From assembly GCA_025363475.1 (NCBI GenBank), contig JANYDS010000026.1, positions 1 through 61,189 of the forward strand: a stretch of 61,189 nucleotides of DNA, in the 5' to 3' direction. Each line of letters opens with the position of its first letter. Within the stretch, counting starts at the first letter, position 1. The DNA comes from Terriglobia bacterium (GTDB taxonomy: Bacteria > Acidobacteriota > Terriglobia > Bryobacterales > Bryobacteraceae). Positions 20,401-27,532 of this stretch are shown here, in pieces. The position numbers and the translations under genes were made by a program. The notes beneath the pieces were generated by a model. It made no database searches and had not been told where the DNA came from. It worked only from the letters and a program-made list of their open reading frames with translations.

Positions 20401-20481
20401 CGAACCCGTACCGGCTGACTGAGCAAAAGCACTCACTGCGAGTGTGAGCACCAGACCGAGGGAAAATAAGCCTTTTCGCAT
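17407..20481 (-). CDS. TonB-dependent receptor, Oar-like, with carboxypeptidase-regulatory domain (2)
   Basis: Second large outer-membrane receptor, 1024 aa. The signal peptide MRKGLFSLGLVLTLAVSAFAQ is followed by a carboxypeptidase-regulatory domain (GSISGLVLDASGSVVPGATV), a plug (DQRQILDLPNNSRRVDSYV, then AFGLLSFRGVAGHNSFLTDG) and a beta-barrel ending in the terminal phenylalanine of VSLRVLF. An AAAGGAG site is placed 8 nt before the ATG. It is the same architecture as the 7961-11236 receptor but not a close copy. No inner-membrane transporter or enzyme is adjacent that would reveal a substrate. Confidence 0.9.
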   Translation of the reverse strand: MRKGLFSLGLVLTLAVSAFAQSAGTGSISGLVLDASGSVVPGATVLVTNDAKGVHRTIETTSGGIFTSPSLIPDSGYQVTVSKSGFSNYEATNINLSVGQNVDLHITLGVASTTTTVDVSATGIAVESTKTDVSQLVDQRQILDLPNNSRRVDSYVLSSPGVAPDGAFGLLSFRGVAGHNSFLTDGNDTTNQFYNENAGRTRISSPISQEAVQEFQVISSNFSAEYGNAMGGVINTVTKSGSNTMHGTGYWFFRNRSLNARDRYAVFNPQDIRKQGGFSLGGKLIKDKLFYFVNYEGTRRNFPAINSLTSGMFTAAGTLNSAANPCPALTGPQATAAQCATAVNMILTRNFANVSRSVTQDLGLAKLDYHLNDKNSLSFSVNMLRWVSPHGIQATGIVFNTGALIGNNADSTVRDGYGRAQWASVITSSLVNEVRFGWFHDRLFDAASDDFLYPGLGRAGLTVASTGNLGVAISYPRLNPSETRYEIADNLSWSHGAHTMKFGFTIAHTEDFVKALSNQFGSYNYTTLNNFALDFSGNTTGGKNWNTYSQTFGNPQIDTNLVNYGFYAQDQWRLSPRMVVNYGARYEYTSIPQPTITNPDIPATGVIHSPNLNFSPRVGFSYALTSDQKTLFRAGYGMFFARFQSGLVENLFLSNGVYQTAITYNAGTGAQLAAGPVYPSNLSATAFTPPAGTVNILVADKNLRNPYTHQANFGIERQLSASMSLNVSYIWSRGVRLYGVRDLNVGPAGAPITYTIADTAGNPTGSYTTNTYRTRPDPRYRQIGQLENPGLSYYNGLAVQFNKRVSKGFLATVGYTWSHAIDLNQSNASNNIFFSSTPSSYENGNFSSEKGSAASDVRHRLVITDVWAPTFTKNNSMMARYLVNNWQISSVTTLQTPQPVNSTTNVSGNAFTGALVSGSLNGLGGGFSRVPFQPVSNLNIDSIYRVDARLAKKLPFTERVTGYLQFEAFNVFNTPYDTSRRTAEYDFSGTTLKLRPDYATPSSTAASPDGTTSRRAQVSLRVLF

Positions 20482-20808
20482 CGTTAAACTCCTTTAATAT
20501 TTGAACTGCTGCTAACCCTGAACTGAACTTCAACCACGCTGCTATCGCTCCCCGGGAGAAAATGACCCAAACGGCTGTTACCCGCAAAACTGCTGCTTCA
20601 AACAGATTCCATGGAACTTAGTGGTGAAGATGGAGTATCGTTTTGCAATCGCGACGTGGATGAAAGACGGTATAACAACAAATAGCAATAGAATATGACA
20701 ATCTGATTACAATGTCATGCCTTCTCGGTTTCAGGCGTGCGCTTCTATACCTGCGGCCTCACCTTCATTGTACTTCGTGTGTGCAGCTTTCGTTTACAAT
20801 AATGTGGA
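20482..20808. other. divergent intergenic region, 327 bp
   Basis: Lies between the divergent TonB receptor 2 and FMN-binding protein genes and holds no convincing gene. An AT-rich block at 20680-20712 contains candidate promoter boxes on the minus strand (TTGTCA followed by TGTTAT with an 18-nt spacer). TACAAT at 20795-20800 lies only 8 nt before the FMN-binding protein start; neither assignment is firm. Confidence 0.4.
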
Positions 20809-21504
20809 ATGAAGTTGCGCAGTTCCAGTAAAAAGGTAGCCAACGGCCTGGTGGCCGTGAGTTCCGCCGCCGTACTCGCTGTCTACGCGGCAGGATACAC
20901 CCGAACCCAGTCGGCGGCAGACAAACTGGATGGCGAAGGCCAGGCTGCCGGCCTCCGGTCCGCACCCCGTGGTGGCCCGTCTCCCGGCCCCACAAGCGCA
21001 GCCTTGCCCGCCATAGCTGCGCTTGCCGCGACAACCAGCCCGACTTTGCCAGCGCCCGCCACACCGGACGTCAACAATAAAAGCGATAAAACTCTCCTGG
21101 TCGGGTCCGTTAAGCCGAAATTGGCAGCGACTCTTTCGACAGATGCTCCGGCAGTATCCGTTCCCGTCGCGCCTGCTCCCGTTACGTCCGCCGCGCCTGC
21201 CGAAGACCCCGCAGTCACAGCAGCCAAAGCCGCCGCCCTCCCTCCCTGGAAAGACGGTTCCTACGCCGGCTGGGGTACCTGCCGCCACGGCGATATCGAA
21301 GCTACGGTTGTCATCGCAGACGGAAAAATCGCTTCTGCAACCATCACCCAGTGTCTGACGCGTTATTCGTGCGACATCATCGAAAAACTACCCCCGCAGG
21401 TCTCCAAACGACAAAGTCCTGAAGTCGACTACGTCTCCGGGGCCACGCAGAGCGCCGGAGCCTTCTACTGGGCCGTCGTCGGCGCACTCGGCAAAGCGAA
21501 GTAA
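20809..21504 (+). CDS. membrane-anchored FMN-binding-domain protein (flavinylation target)
   Basis: Predicted extracytoplasmic electron carrier of 231 aa. Residues 12-30 form a signal anchor; residues 40-145 are an Ala/Pro/Thr-rich linker; residues 148-228 are an FMN_bind domain. The SGATQS motif at 210-215 is the known ApbE modification motif, with Thr213 the expected FMN attachment residue. Three cysteines (158, 182 and 188, in GWGTCRHGD and TQCLTRYSCD) are an extra feature that could form a disulfide or bind a metal. The apbE gene follows after 7 nt and an RnfD-like protein after that, so the cluster makes the carrier, its flavin transferase and a membrane partner. Confidence 0.85.
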   Translation: MKLRSSSKKVANGLVAVSSAAVLAVYAAGYTRTQSAADKLDGEGQAAGLRSAPRGGPSPGPTSAALPAIAALAATTSPTLPAPATPDVNNKSDKTLLVGSVKPKLAATLSTDAPAVSVPVAPAPVTSAAPAEDPAVTAAKAAALPPWKDGSYAGWGTCRHGDIEATVVIADGKIASATITQCLTRYSCDIIEKLPPQVSKRQSPEVDYVSGATQSAGAFYWAVVGALGKAK

Positions 21505-21511
21505 CAGCGCC

Positions 21512-22387
21512 TTGCCTGTCCGGACGGAAGTGGTCATGGGGACGCTTGCGACCATACAGGTCGTCACCCATCACAGTAATGCCGAAGCCGCCCTTGACCG
21601 CGCCTTCGGCTGGTTTCACGAAATCGAAGCGCGCTGCACACGGTTCAATCCGGCCAGCGAACTCATGCTGCTGACTGCCCGGACTGGCATACCGGTACCG
21701 GCCAGCGATATCCTTTACGAGGCCGTGCGCTTTGCCCTCATGGTGGCAGAAGAAACCGGCGGCGCATTTGACCCGACGGTAGGCCACCGCATGGAAGCCC
21801 GTGGTTACAACCGCGAACACCGCACAGGGCAAAGCGTAGTCAGCGCGATCACCGCAGATGACGATGTAAGCTTCGGGGACGTGCGTCTCGACCCCCGTAA
21901 CCGAACCATCACTCTCCTCCGCCCTCTGATTCTCGATCTGGGAGCCGTCGCCAAAGGCCTCGCCGTGGATGCGGCCGCCCGCGAGTTGCAGCCCTTCCGC
22001 GACTTCGCCATCGACGCCGGCGGCGACGTTTATATGGGAGGCGTAAGCCCCAACGGCAAGCCCTGGACTGTAGGAATTCGCCACCCCCGGCGCGACCGCG
22101 AATTGATCGATACGCTCTCCATCTCAAATCATGCTGTCTGCACTTCGGGCGACTATGAACGGCAGGACCACATTCTGGATCCCCGCGCGGGCACCTCGGC
22201 CCGTAGCGTGGCCAGTGCGACCGTAGTAGCCGACAGTGCCATGCTGGCCGACGCCTTGGCCACCGCCGTCTTTGTACTCGGCCCGGAAGCGGGTCTCGAA
22301 CTGCTCAACCGCATGGGCCTCAACGGTCTGATCATTACCCCTGAGCTTGCCCGTTTCGAAACCCCGGGGCTTCGCCATGCTGCGTAA
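21512..22387 (+). CDS. apbE: FAD:protein FMN transferase ApbE
   Basis: Mg-dependent transferase that attaches FMN from FAD to Thr/Ser in target proteins, 291 aa. Family motifs are ELMLLTARTG near the N-terminus, the flavin-binding ILDLGAVAKGLAVD, the FAIDAGGDVY loop, and the metal-binding aspartate/threonine region SAMLADALATAVFVLG. It starts at a TTG at 21512, 7 nt after the FMN-binding protein gene; I see no signal peptide or lipobox, although many ApbE proteins are exported. The next gene starts 11 nt before its stop. Its neighbour at 20809 is the obvious substrate. Confidence 0.92.
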   Translation: MPVRTEVVMGTLATIQVVTHHSNAEAALDRAFGWFHEIEARCTRFNPASELMLLTARTGIPVPASDILYEAVRFALMVAEETGGAFDPTVGHRMEARGYNREHRTGQSVVSAITADDDVSFGDVRLDPRNRTITLLRPLILDLGAVAKGLAVDAAARELQPFRDFAIDAGGDVYMGGVSPNGKPWTVGIRHPRRDRELIDTLSISNHAVCTSGDYERQDHILDPRAGTSARSVASATVVADSAMLADALATAVFVLGPEAGLELLNRMGLNGLIITPELARFETPGLRHAA

Positions 22388-23231
22388 ACTCAAGACTTTC
22401 CTTAAAACTCCCAAGGGTCTGCTCACCATTATTTTGATTGTGCTGGCAGCCATGGCTGCGCCCGGTCAGGGCATTCGAGTCCTTTTACCAGGGCTGTTGA
22501 GTGCAATGCTCGCGGCGGGTGCCGTGGATGCTGTCATCCTCCGGATGAAGAACAAGAAGAAGTCCTGGGAGTTCCCCGACGGTGCCCTGCTCACCGCCAT
22601 GATCGTGGCCATGGTGCTGCGGGTGCAGGAACCTTGGTACGTCATCACCATTACCTCAGTAGCTGCAGTTCTCAGCAAGTACATTTTCCGCTCGCGATCA
22701 GCCAATGTGTTCAACCCGGCCGCACTTGCCATCGTCGCCAGCTACTTCGTATTCCATACCGGCCAGAGCTGGTGGGGTGCCTTGACTGAGGTAAATATTT
22801 ATGCGCAAATCGTCCTGATTGCGGCAGGTATATTTATCACCGACCGTGTCAACAAGATCCCCCTCGTCCTCACCTTTCTCGGTGTCTATTTCCTGTTGTT
22901 TACCATCACTTCTTTCGTAGCCGATCCGCGCTGGGTGGCCGAAATCTACCGCTCCCCCGACCTCGAAGCCGTGCTGTTTTTCTCGTTCATCATCCTCACG
23001 GACCCACCCACTTCACCCGCCAAGTATCCAGATCAGATCATCTGCGGGGTCATTGTAGCGGTGGTAAGCTTCGTCCTTTTTGAAAAGGCGGGCGTAGTCT
23101 ACTACCTGCTCGCAGGAGTCCTGACCGGCAATATCTGGGAGGCCTGGCGGAGGGCCAACCGGCGCACCGGCACCTCCTTCCCCCGCGGTATAGGCAGCTT
23201 CCTCGTCGAAATCACCCCTTGGCGCACTTAA
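22377..23231 (+). CDS. RnfD/NqrB-like integral membrane protein
   Basis: Integral membrane protein of 284 aa with about eight hydrophobic segments, related to the RnfD/NqrB subunits of ion-pumping redox complexes. Support is the SRSANVFNPAALAIVASYF segment and LFFSFIILTDPPTSP, the counterpart of the conserved TDP-S-P loop. The flavinylation motif of true RnfD/NqrB (SGATP-like) is not visible, and no other Rnf/Nqr subunits are present, so it probably serves as a stand-alone transmembrane electron conduit for the neighbouring FMN carrier. I chose the ATG at 22377, which overlaps apbE by 11 nt. Confidence 0.75.
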   Translation: MLRKLKTFLKTPKGLLTIILIVLAAMAAPGQGIRVLLPGLLSAMLAAGAVDAVILRMKNKKKSWEFPDGALLTAMIVAMVLRVQEPWYVITITSVAAVLSKYIFRSRSANVFNPAALAIVASYFVFHTGQSWWGALTEVNIYAQIVLIAAGIFITDRVNKIPLVLTFLGVYFLLFTITSFVADPRWVAEIYRSPDLEAVLFFSFIILTDPPTSPAKYPDQIICGVIVAVVSFVLFEKAGVVYYLLAGVLTGNIWEAWRRANRRTGTSFPRGIGSFLVEITPWRT

Positions 23232-23313
23232 CCTTGTACATTGTCCAGGCCGCGGATAATATACGAGGATAGTTTTTTTGGTCAGGCCCTCTGTAAGTTC
23301 AGCTATCCGAAAA

Positions 23314-24696
23314 TCAGATGGAAACTGCCCCGTCAGCGCCCGCCGCCAACAACCGATAAAGCGTAGCCCGGCTAACCCCCAGAATTTCCGCCGTCCGCAC
23401 TTTATCATCGCCGCTCATCTCAAGAACCCGCCGCGCATGTCGCCATCCGATCTCGTCCATCGACACAGCAGGCCAGCCAAAAGACTCTTCCCCCACCTGC
23501 GATCCAGTCGATCCGCCCGCTGAAAAACTGTCCGGCAAATCATGAATATCAATACGTGCCGAATCGCAAACCATACAGGCATATCCCAGCACATTCTCCA
23601 ATTCCCGAATATTGCCTGGCCACGAATACCGCGTGAGTAAAGCCTCCGCGCGTCGCGTTAACCCCTCAATTGCCTTGTCATACTGCTGCGCGAAAACATC
23701 CACGAAATGTCGCATCAACAGCGGCAAATCTTCCCGCCGTTCCGCCAGCGCAGGCAAACGGATTTCCACCATCGACAGCCGGAAGAACAAATCGCCACGA
23801 AATTCCTTTGTACGGATCGCCCCTCTCAGGTCACGATTGGTCGCAGCGATAATCCGCACGTTAATCCGCCGCACTGCCGGCGACCCCACACGCTGCACCT
23901 CCTGCTCCTGCACCACCCGCAGCAGTTTCGCCTGTGCCGCCATTGACAATTCGCCGATTTCATCCAGGAACAACACACCATTGTTCGCATGTTCAAACAG
24001 CCCGGTTTTATCCGACGAAGCTCCCGTGAACGCCCCGCGTACATGCCCGAACAATTCGCTTTCCATCAGATTTTCAGCAATCGCCGCGCAGTTGTAAACC
24101 ACCAGCGGCCCGGTGCCAACCGGACTCAGCTTGTACAGCGCCTTCGCCACCAGTTCCTTGCCCGTACCGCTGGACCCCGTAATCAGTGCGGTCCGGAAAT
24201 GCGGTGCAACCCGGCGTATCCTGGCGAAAACATCCAGCATCAGCGGACTGCGCCCAATAATCCTTTCAAACCGGAACTCACCCACCATTTCCCGGTCCAG
24301 CATCCTGGCGCGCGTGCGGTGGCGCGCTTCCGAAATCAGCAAATCGATCCGTGCCTGCAGGCGCTCCACGTTGATCGGCTTATCAAAGTAGTCACACGCA
24401 CCCTGCTGAATCGCCTGCACTGCCGTCTCCGTGGAATAGTGCGATGTCATCAGAATCACATCGATTGAAGGGTCGGACTCGACGATATGGGCCAGAACCT
24501 CCATGCCGGACATTCCGGGCATCACTAAATCGACCAGCACAATCGCCGGGCGCAGCTGACGGACCAGTTCCACACCGCGCACCGGGTCCTGCTCTGGAAC
24601 GATTTCAAGGCCGTCCTGCTCCAGCGCCGCCGTTACCAGCGCGAGCGACTGTAGATCGTCGTCGATCACCACCAGCGTTACAGGAGAGAGGGACAT
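23314..24696 (-). CDS. sigma-54-dependent response regulator (NtrC family)
   Basis: Response regulator of 460 aa that activates sigma-54 promoters. The receiver domain has the acidic cluster IDDD and phospho-acceptor Asp56 (VLVDLVMPG). The AAA+ domain has Walker A GSSGTGK (174-180), the sigma-54-contacting GAFTGA loop (221-226), Walker B VLFLDE and the arginine-finger region FRGDLFFRLSMVEIRLPAL. A Fis-type helix-turn-helix ends the protein (KVRTAEILGVSRATLYRLL). The soluble histidine kinase at 25172-26320, encoded on the same strand just upstream, is the likely partner. Confidence 0.94.
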   Translation of the reverse strand: MSLSPVTLVVIDDDLQSLALVTAALEQDGLEIVPEQDPVRGVELVRQLRPAIVLVDLVMPGMSGMEVLAHIVESDPSIDVILMTSHYSTETAVQAIQQGACDYFDKPINVERLQARIDLLISEARHRTRARMLDREMVGEFRFERIIGRSPLMLDVFARIRRVAPHFRTALITGSSGTGKELVAKALYKLSPVGTGPLVVYNCAAIAENLMESELFGHVRGAFTGASSDKTGLFEHANNGVLFLDEIGELSMAAQAKLLRVVQEQEVQRVGSPAVRRINVRIIAATNRDLRGAIRTKEFRGDLFFRLSMVEIRLPALAERREDLPLLMRHFVDVFAQQYDKAIEGLTRRAEALLTRYSWPGNIRELENVLGYACMVCDSARIDIHDLPDSFSAGGSTGSQVGEESFGWPAVSMDEIGWRHARRVLEMSGDDKVRTAEILGVSRATLYRLLAAGADGAVSI

Positions 24697-24816
24697 TCAC
24701 CGCATTATCTCAGCCATGCGACTCCCCGCGCGAATTAATCGCCCGTGAGACCCCCACCTCGCCACTTGCCCGCACACATACTCCGCATCCGGCTCGCAAC
24801 AAAGGAGTTACGCCGC

Positions 24817-24828
24817 AGTACCGGTACT
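24817..24828. repeat. 12-bp perfect palindrome
   Basis: AGTACCGGTACT, in the intergenic region between the sigma-54 regulator and the small gene at 24867. It could be a regulator binding site. Confidence 0.4.
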
Positions 24829-24836
24829 TTGAATTT

Positions 24837-24852
24837 TGGCATTCGAAGCGCT
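24837..24852 (+). promoter_or_regulatory. candidate sigma-54 promoter
   Basis: TGGCATTCGAAGCGCT has the diagnostic GG (24838-24839) and GC (24850-24851) dinucleotides separated by exactly 10 nt, and the TGGCA half matches the -24 box. The -12 box is imperfect (GCGC instead of TTGC). Transcription would start near 24863, just before the ATG at 24867. A sigma-54 activator is encoded divergently next door. Confidence 0.35.
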
Positions 24853-24866
24853 TGTACTGATGGCCT

Positions 24867-25175
24867 ATGGACACCCTGTTTCCCGACCGTATCGCGGGGT
24901 ATCTGAAGCTCTTCAAAATGACCCATCACTCCATCACCCAACTCAACCAGTGTTCAATATGCAAAGCCCTGCGCCTCGAATATGAACTGAGTGTGCAGCA
25001 GCACCTTCAACACCGGAGAAAACTGGGGCTGCTTGATCCCGAGGGTCTCGTCGAAAAAGCACGGGCGGCACGGGCCGATGCCAAGCGAGCCGTCACAGAA
25101 CACCAGAAGGAACACAAATCCCCTAAATCCGCTCGTCCGATGAATGCAATGAGCGGCTGGAGCGGCTTAACTTAA
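24867..25175 (+). CDS. hypothetical protein, 102 aa, with CxxC
   Basis: Short soluble protein with a CSICK cysteine pair and a highly charged helical second half (EKARAARADAKRAVTEHQKE). A second start (MTHHSITQL, at 24918) is possible and would leave room for a leader after the candidate sigma-54 promoter. It sits between the response regulator and the kinase on the opposite strand, and its last 4 bp overlap the end of the kinase gene. I do not recognise a family. The context suggests a target or adaptor of the two-component system, but that is inference. Confidence 0.5.
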   Translation: MDTLFPDRIAGYLKLFKMTHHSITQLNQCSICKALRLEYELSVQQHLQHRRKLGLLDPEGLVEKARAARADAKRAVTEHQKEHKSPKSARPMNAMSGWSGLT

Positions 25176-26320
25176 GGAGGGGGCGGGTCCCCGGACCCGG
25201 CACCGGGTGCCCTGGTCCGGCAATCGGAGCGTACCGGAATAGTAAAAACAAACCTGCTACCCGCCCCCGGCTTGCTCTCGACCCGGATTCTGCCACCATG
25301 CCGTTCCACCAGCCTGCGGGTAATCGCCAGCCCCAGTCCACTGCCATCCCGCAGGCTGGATGGACGCACCTGATAAAACTTGCGAAAAACCGCTTCCTGC
25401 TTGCCAGGAGGAATTCCCAGGCCCGTATCACTAACCGAAACATGTACATCGCCGCCGGAGATTTCGGCGCTGATTCCCACCTTCCCGGCCTCGCCCGTGA
25501 ACTTGATCGCGTTGCTCAAAAGGTTGTACAGAATTTGCCGGAAACGCACCGGATCCGCTTCAAATATCACCTCTGCAACCCATGATTCCAGCACAATATT
25601 TTTGCTCTCCGCCAGCGGCCGCAGTGTGGCCAGAATTTCTTCCAGCACCTCGCCGAAGGAGAGTTCCTCAGGATGCAACTCAAGAAATCCCCATTCAATC
25701 CGCGAAAGATCAAGCACATCATTCACCAGATCCTGCAGATGCGTCGCAGCCTGAATCACATGCCCAAGATAACTGCGCTGCTTTTCGTTCAGCGCGCCGG
25801 CACGTTCCTGCAGCAGCACACGGGAAAAACCGAGCATCGCGTTGAGCGGAGTCCGCAGATCGTGACTGATACCCGCCAGAAATTCTGCCTTCTCGCCCGC
25901 CACACGGTCCGCTTCGCGCGTACCCCTTTCCAGCCGTTCATTGTCCAGGCCGCGTTCCCTGGCCCGCTGGACAGCCAGCCGGCGCTCCTCGTATTCCGCA
26001 CCGGGCTGTTCTAAAAGCAGGAGTTCTCTTCCAGAAACGGGCAAGGCGGTAGCTCTCAATGCCCTGTCGCACCCCGCCAAATCGAGTTGCTCCCAAATAT
26101 CGGAAACGAAACGAACCCCGCTTTCTGTCGCCAAATCCAAAAACCCGGCCAGGAAAGGAAAATTATCTTCGATTGGGATCCTGCCCGAAGCAGGTAAAAC
26201 CAGGATTTCACTCAGCCAGGCGGGCTCCTGTACAACCAGCAGAAAACCAGCGTCGTCGTATTCAAAGACCGCGATCTCAAGCCGTTCCAGAACCTCAAGG
26301 GCGGTTGCCTGATCAAGCAT
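25172..26320 (-). CDS. soluble sensor histidine kinase
   Basis: Histidine kinase of 382 aa without membrane segments. The N-terminal 110 residues resemble a PAS-like sensor fold. A short coiled coil leads to the HisKA dimerisation domain with His153 (AGISHDLRTPLNAMLG). The HATPase domain follows with the N box (NLLSNAIKF), G1 (DTGLGIPPGK), F box (FRKFYQV) and G2 (GSGLGLAITRRLVE). The ATG overlaps the stop of the small membrane protein gene by 8 nt, so its translation is coupled to the parA cluster. The likely partner is the NtrC-type regulator just downstream. Confidence 0.92.
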   Translation of the reverse strand: MLDQATALEVLERLEIAVFEYDDAGFLLVVQEPAWLSEILVLPASGRIPIEDNFPFLAGFLDLATESGVRFVSDIWEQLDLAGCDRALRATALPVSGRELLLLEQPGAEYEERRLAVQRARERGLDNERLERGTREADRVAGEKAEFLAGISHDLRTPLNAMLGFSRVLLQERAGALNEKQRSYLGHVIQAATHLQDLVNDVLDLSRIEWGFLELHPEELSFGEVLEEILATLRPLAESKNIVLESWVAEVIFEADPVRFRQILYNLLSNAIKFTGEAGKVGISAEISGGDVHVSVSDTGLGIPPGKQEAVFRKFYQVRPSSLRDGSGLGLAITRRLVERHGGRIRVESKPGAGSRFVFTIPVRSDCRTRAPGAGSGDPPPP

Positions 26321-26678
26321 CGCGCGAGGTGCGCCGCATGATCCCGCGAAACAGCATCACGGGCGCTGACACCATACCGATCGCTGCCAGCGAAACCAGT
26401 CCCGCTGCCGCAATACTGACGACAAACATCCCCACACCCGCCACCAGCAGGATGTTGGGTGATTCCTGTGCATGTGCTTTCGCAAGAGGTTTTTTGACCT
26501 CGGGAGCCGACTCCAGTTCAGTCCGGTAAACCCACTCCGTCGCTGCGGGCTGATGAGACTTCTGCGGAATTTCAAAAACCGGCTTGGCCCGGCGCGTTTT
26601 CGCCGCCGGTTTGCTCACAGCTTTGCTCACAGGCGCATGTGCAGGTTTCGTTCGCGGACGCTCAGTTCTGGGTTTCAT
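26313..26678 (-). CDS. small basic membrane protein between ParA and histidine kinase
   Basis: Protein of 121 aa. The first 45 residues are rich in Lys, Arg, Ala and Pro (RPRTKPAHAPVSKAVSKP); one or two hydrophobic helices follow (NILLVAGVGMFVVSIAAAG, then LVSLAAIGMVSAPVMLF) and a basic end. It starts immediately after the ParA stop with no gap and overlaps the kinase start by 8 nt. The layout fits a membrane tether: the basic cytoplasmic tail could stimulate ParA, much as ParB-like N-termini do, but that is inference. No known family recognised. Confidence 0.7.
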   Translation of the reverse strand: MKPRTERPRTKPAHAPVSKAVSKPAAKTRRAKPVFEIPQKSHQPAATEWVYRTELESAPEVKKPLAKAHAQESPNILLVAGVGMFVVSIAAAGLVSLAAIGMVSAPVMLFRGIMRRTSRDA

Positions 26679-27437
26679 TTACCGGACCCTCTCAGCCACA
26701 AAGTCTACCAGGTTTCCGTAATCAACAGCAGCGCGGCTGCGCGGAGCATACTCCCAAATAGTCTGGTGACTCGCCGTAGCGTAACTCAGGTCAAGACACT
26801 GCCGGATTCCTGGACGGAAGATGTGCGCACCAATCGCCGCATCCCCTTCCAGTGCGCTCAATGTCGCCCGAGCTGCGTGCGTACCCGCATGGACAAACGT
26901 CGGCACCACAGCCAGCACGCCGAGCGTCCGTTCCGGCCAAAGCTCCCGCACCTGCGCCACTCCGCTCAGCGTTTGCCGCGCGCCAATCACAGCCATCAGG
27001 TCCATACCCACCGGCACCACCAGCTGATCGGCAAAAAGCAGGGCGTTATAGGTCAACAGATTCATTGCGGGCGAGCAATCCACAATCACCGCATCATAGT
27101 CAGTTTGGTTGCGCAGGCGGCGCGTCAGAATGGTTTCTCTTTGCGTTTCCCCTGCCAGCCTTCGTTCCAGTGCAAAACCAGCAGGCGTAGAGGCGATTGC
27201 ATCAAGGCACGGACGGATACTTTTGAGGATGACTTCGTCGGGCGATGCCTCGCCCAGCATCAGCTCTTCAAATGTCCGCGAAGGTTGCAGCTTAAGGGTA
27301 TGGCCAATGTTGCCCTGAGGGTCTGCGTCAACCAGCAGAACCCGCAAGCCACGAGCCGCCAGGCCCGCCGCAATATGAATCGCGGTGGTTGTCTTGCCCA
27401 CCCCGCCTTTCATGTTGACTACAGCTAAACGAAGCAT
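26679..27437 (-). CDS. orphan ParA/MinD-family ATPase
   Basis: Deviant-Walker-A ATPase of 252 aa. Walker A is KGGVGKTT near the N-terminus (VVNMKGGVGKTTTAIHIA), the switch I region is VLLVDADPQGNIGHTL, and Walker B is DYDAVIVDCSPAMNLL. No ParB gene or obvious parS sites are nearby. Instead it is directly followed by a small membrane protein and a histidine kinase with zero or negative spacing, so it is more likely a cargo-positioning ATPase, in the manner of ParC or PomZ, than a chromosome-partition protein. Two tandem 18-bp repeats lie just upstream of its start. Confidence 0.9.
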   Translation of the reverse strand: MLRLAVVNMKGGVGKTTTAIHIAAGLAARGLRVLLVDADPQGNIGHTLKLQPSRTFEELMLGEASPDEVILKSIRPCLDAIASTPAGFALERRLAGETQRETILTRRLRNQTDYDAVIVDCSPAMNLLTYNALLFADQLVVPVGMDLMAVIGARQTLSGVAQVRELWPERTLGVLAVVPTFVHAGTHAARATLSALEGDAAIGAHIFRPGIRQCLDLSYATASHQTIWEYAPRSRAAVDYGNLVDFVAERVR

Positions 27438-27460
27438 GGTGGCTGCGCCGGACGGGCCAG

Positions 27461-27498
27461 TTTAAAGAACACAATACCACTTTAGAGAACACAGTACC
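27461..27498. repeat. two tandem 18-bp repeats upstream of parA
   Basis: TTTAAAGAACACAATACC at 27461-27478 and TTTAGAGAACACAGTACC at 27481-27498 differ at two positions and are spaced 20 bp apart, two helical turns. They lie 24 bp from the parA start codon, a suitable place for operator half-sites or a ParA-linked binding sequence. Confidence 0.6.
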
Positions 27499-27532
27499 GC
27501 AAAAATGTTTGGGAATCTGATCTGGACGCGGG

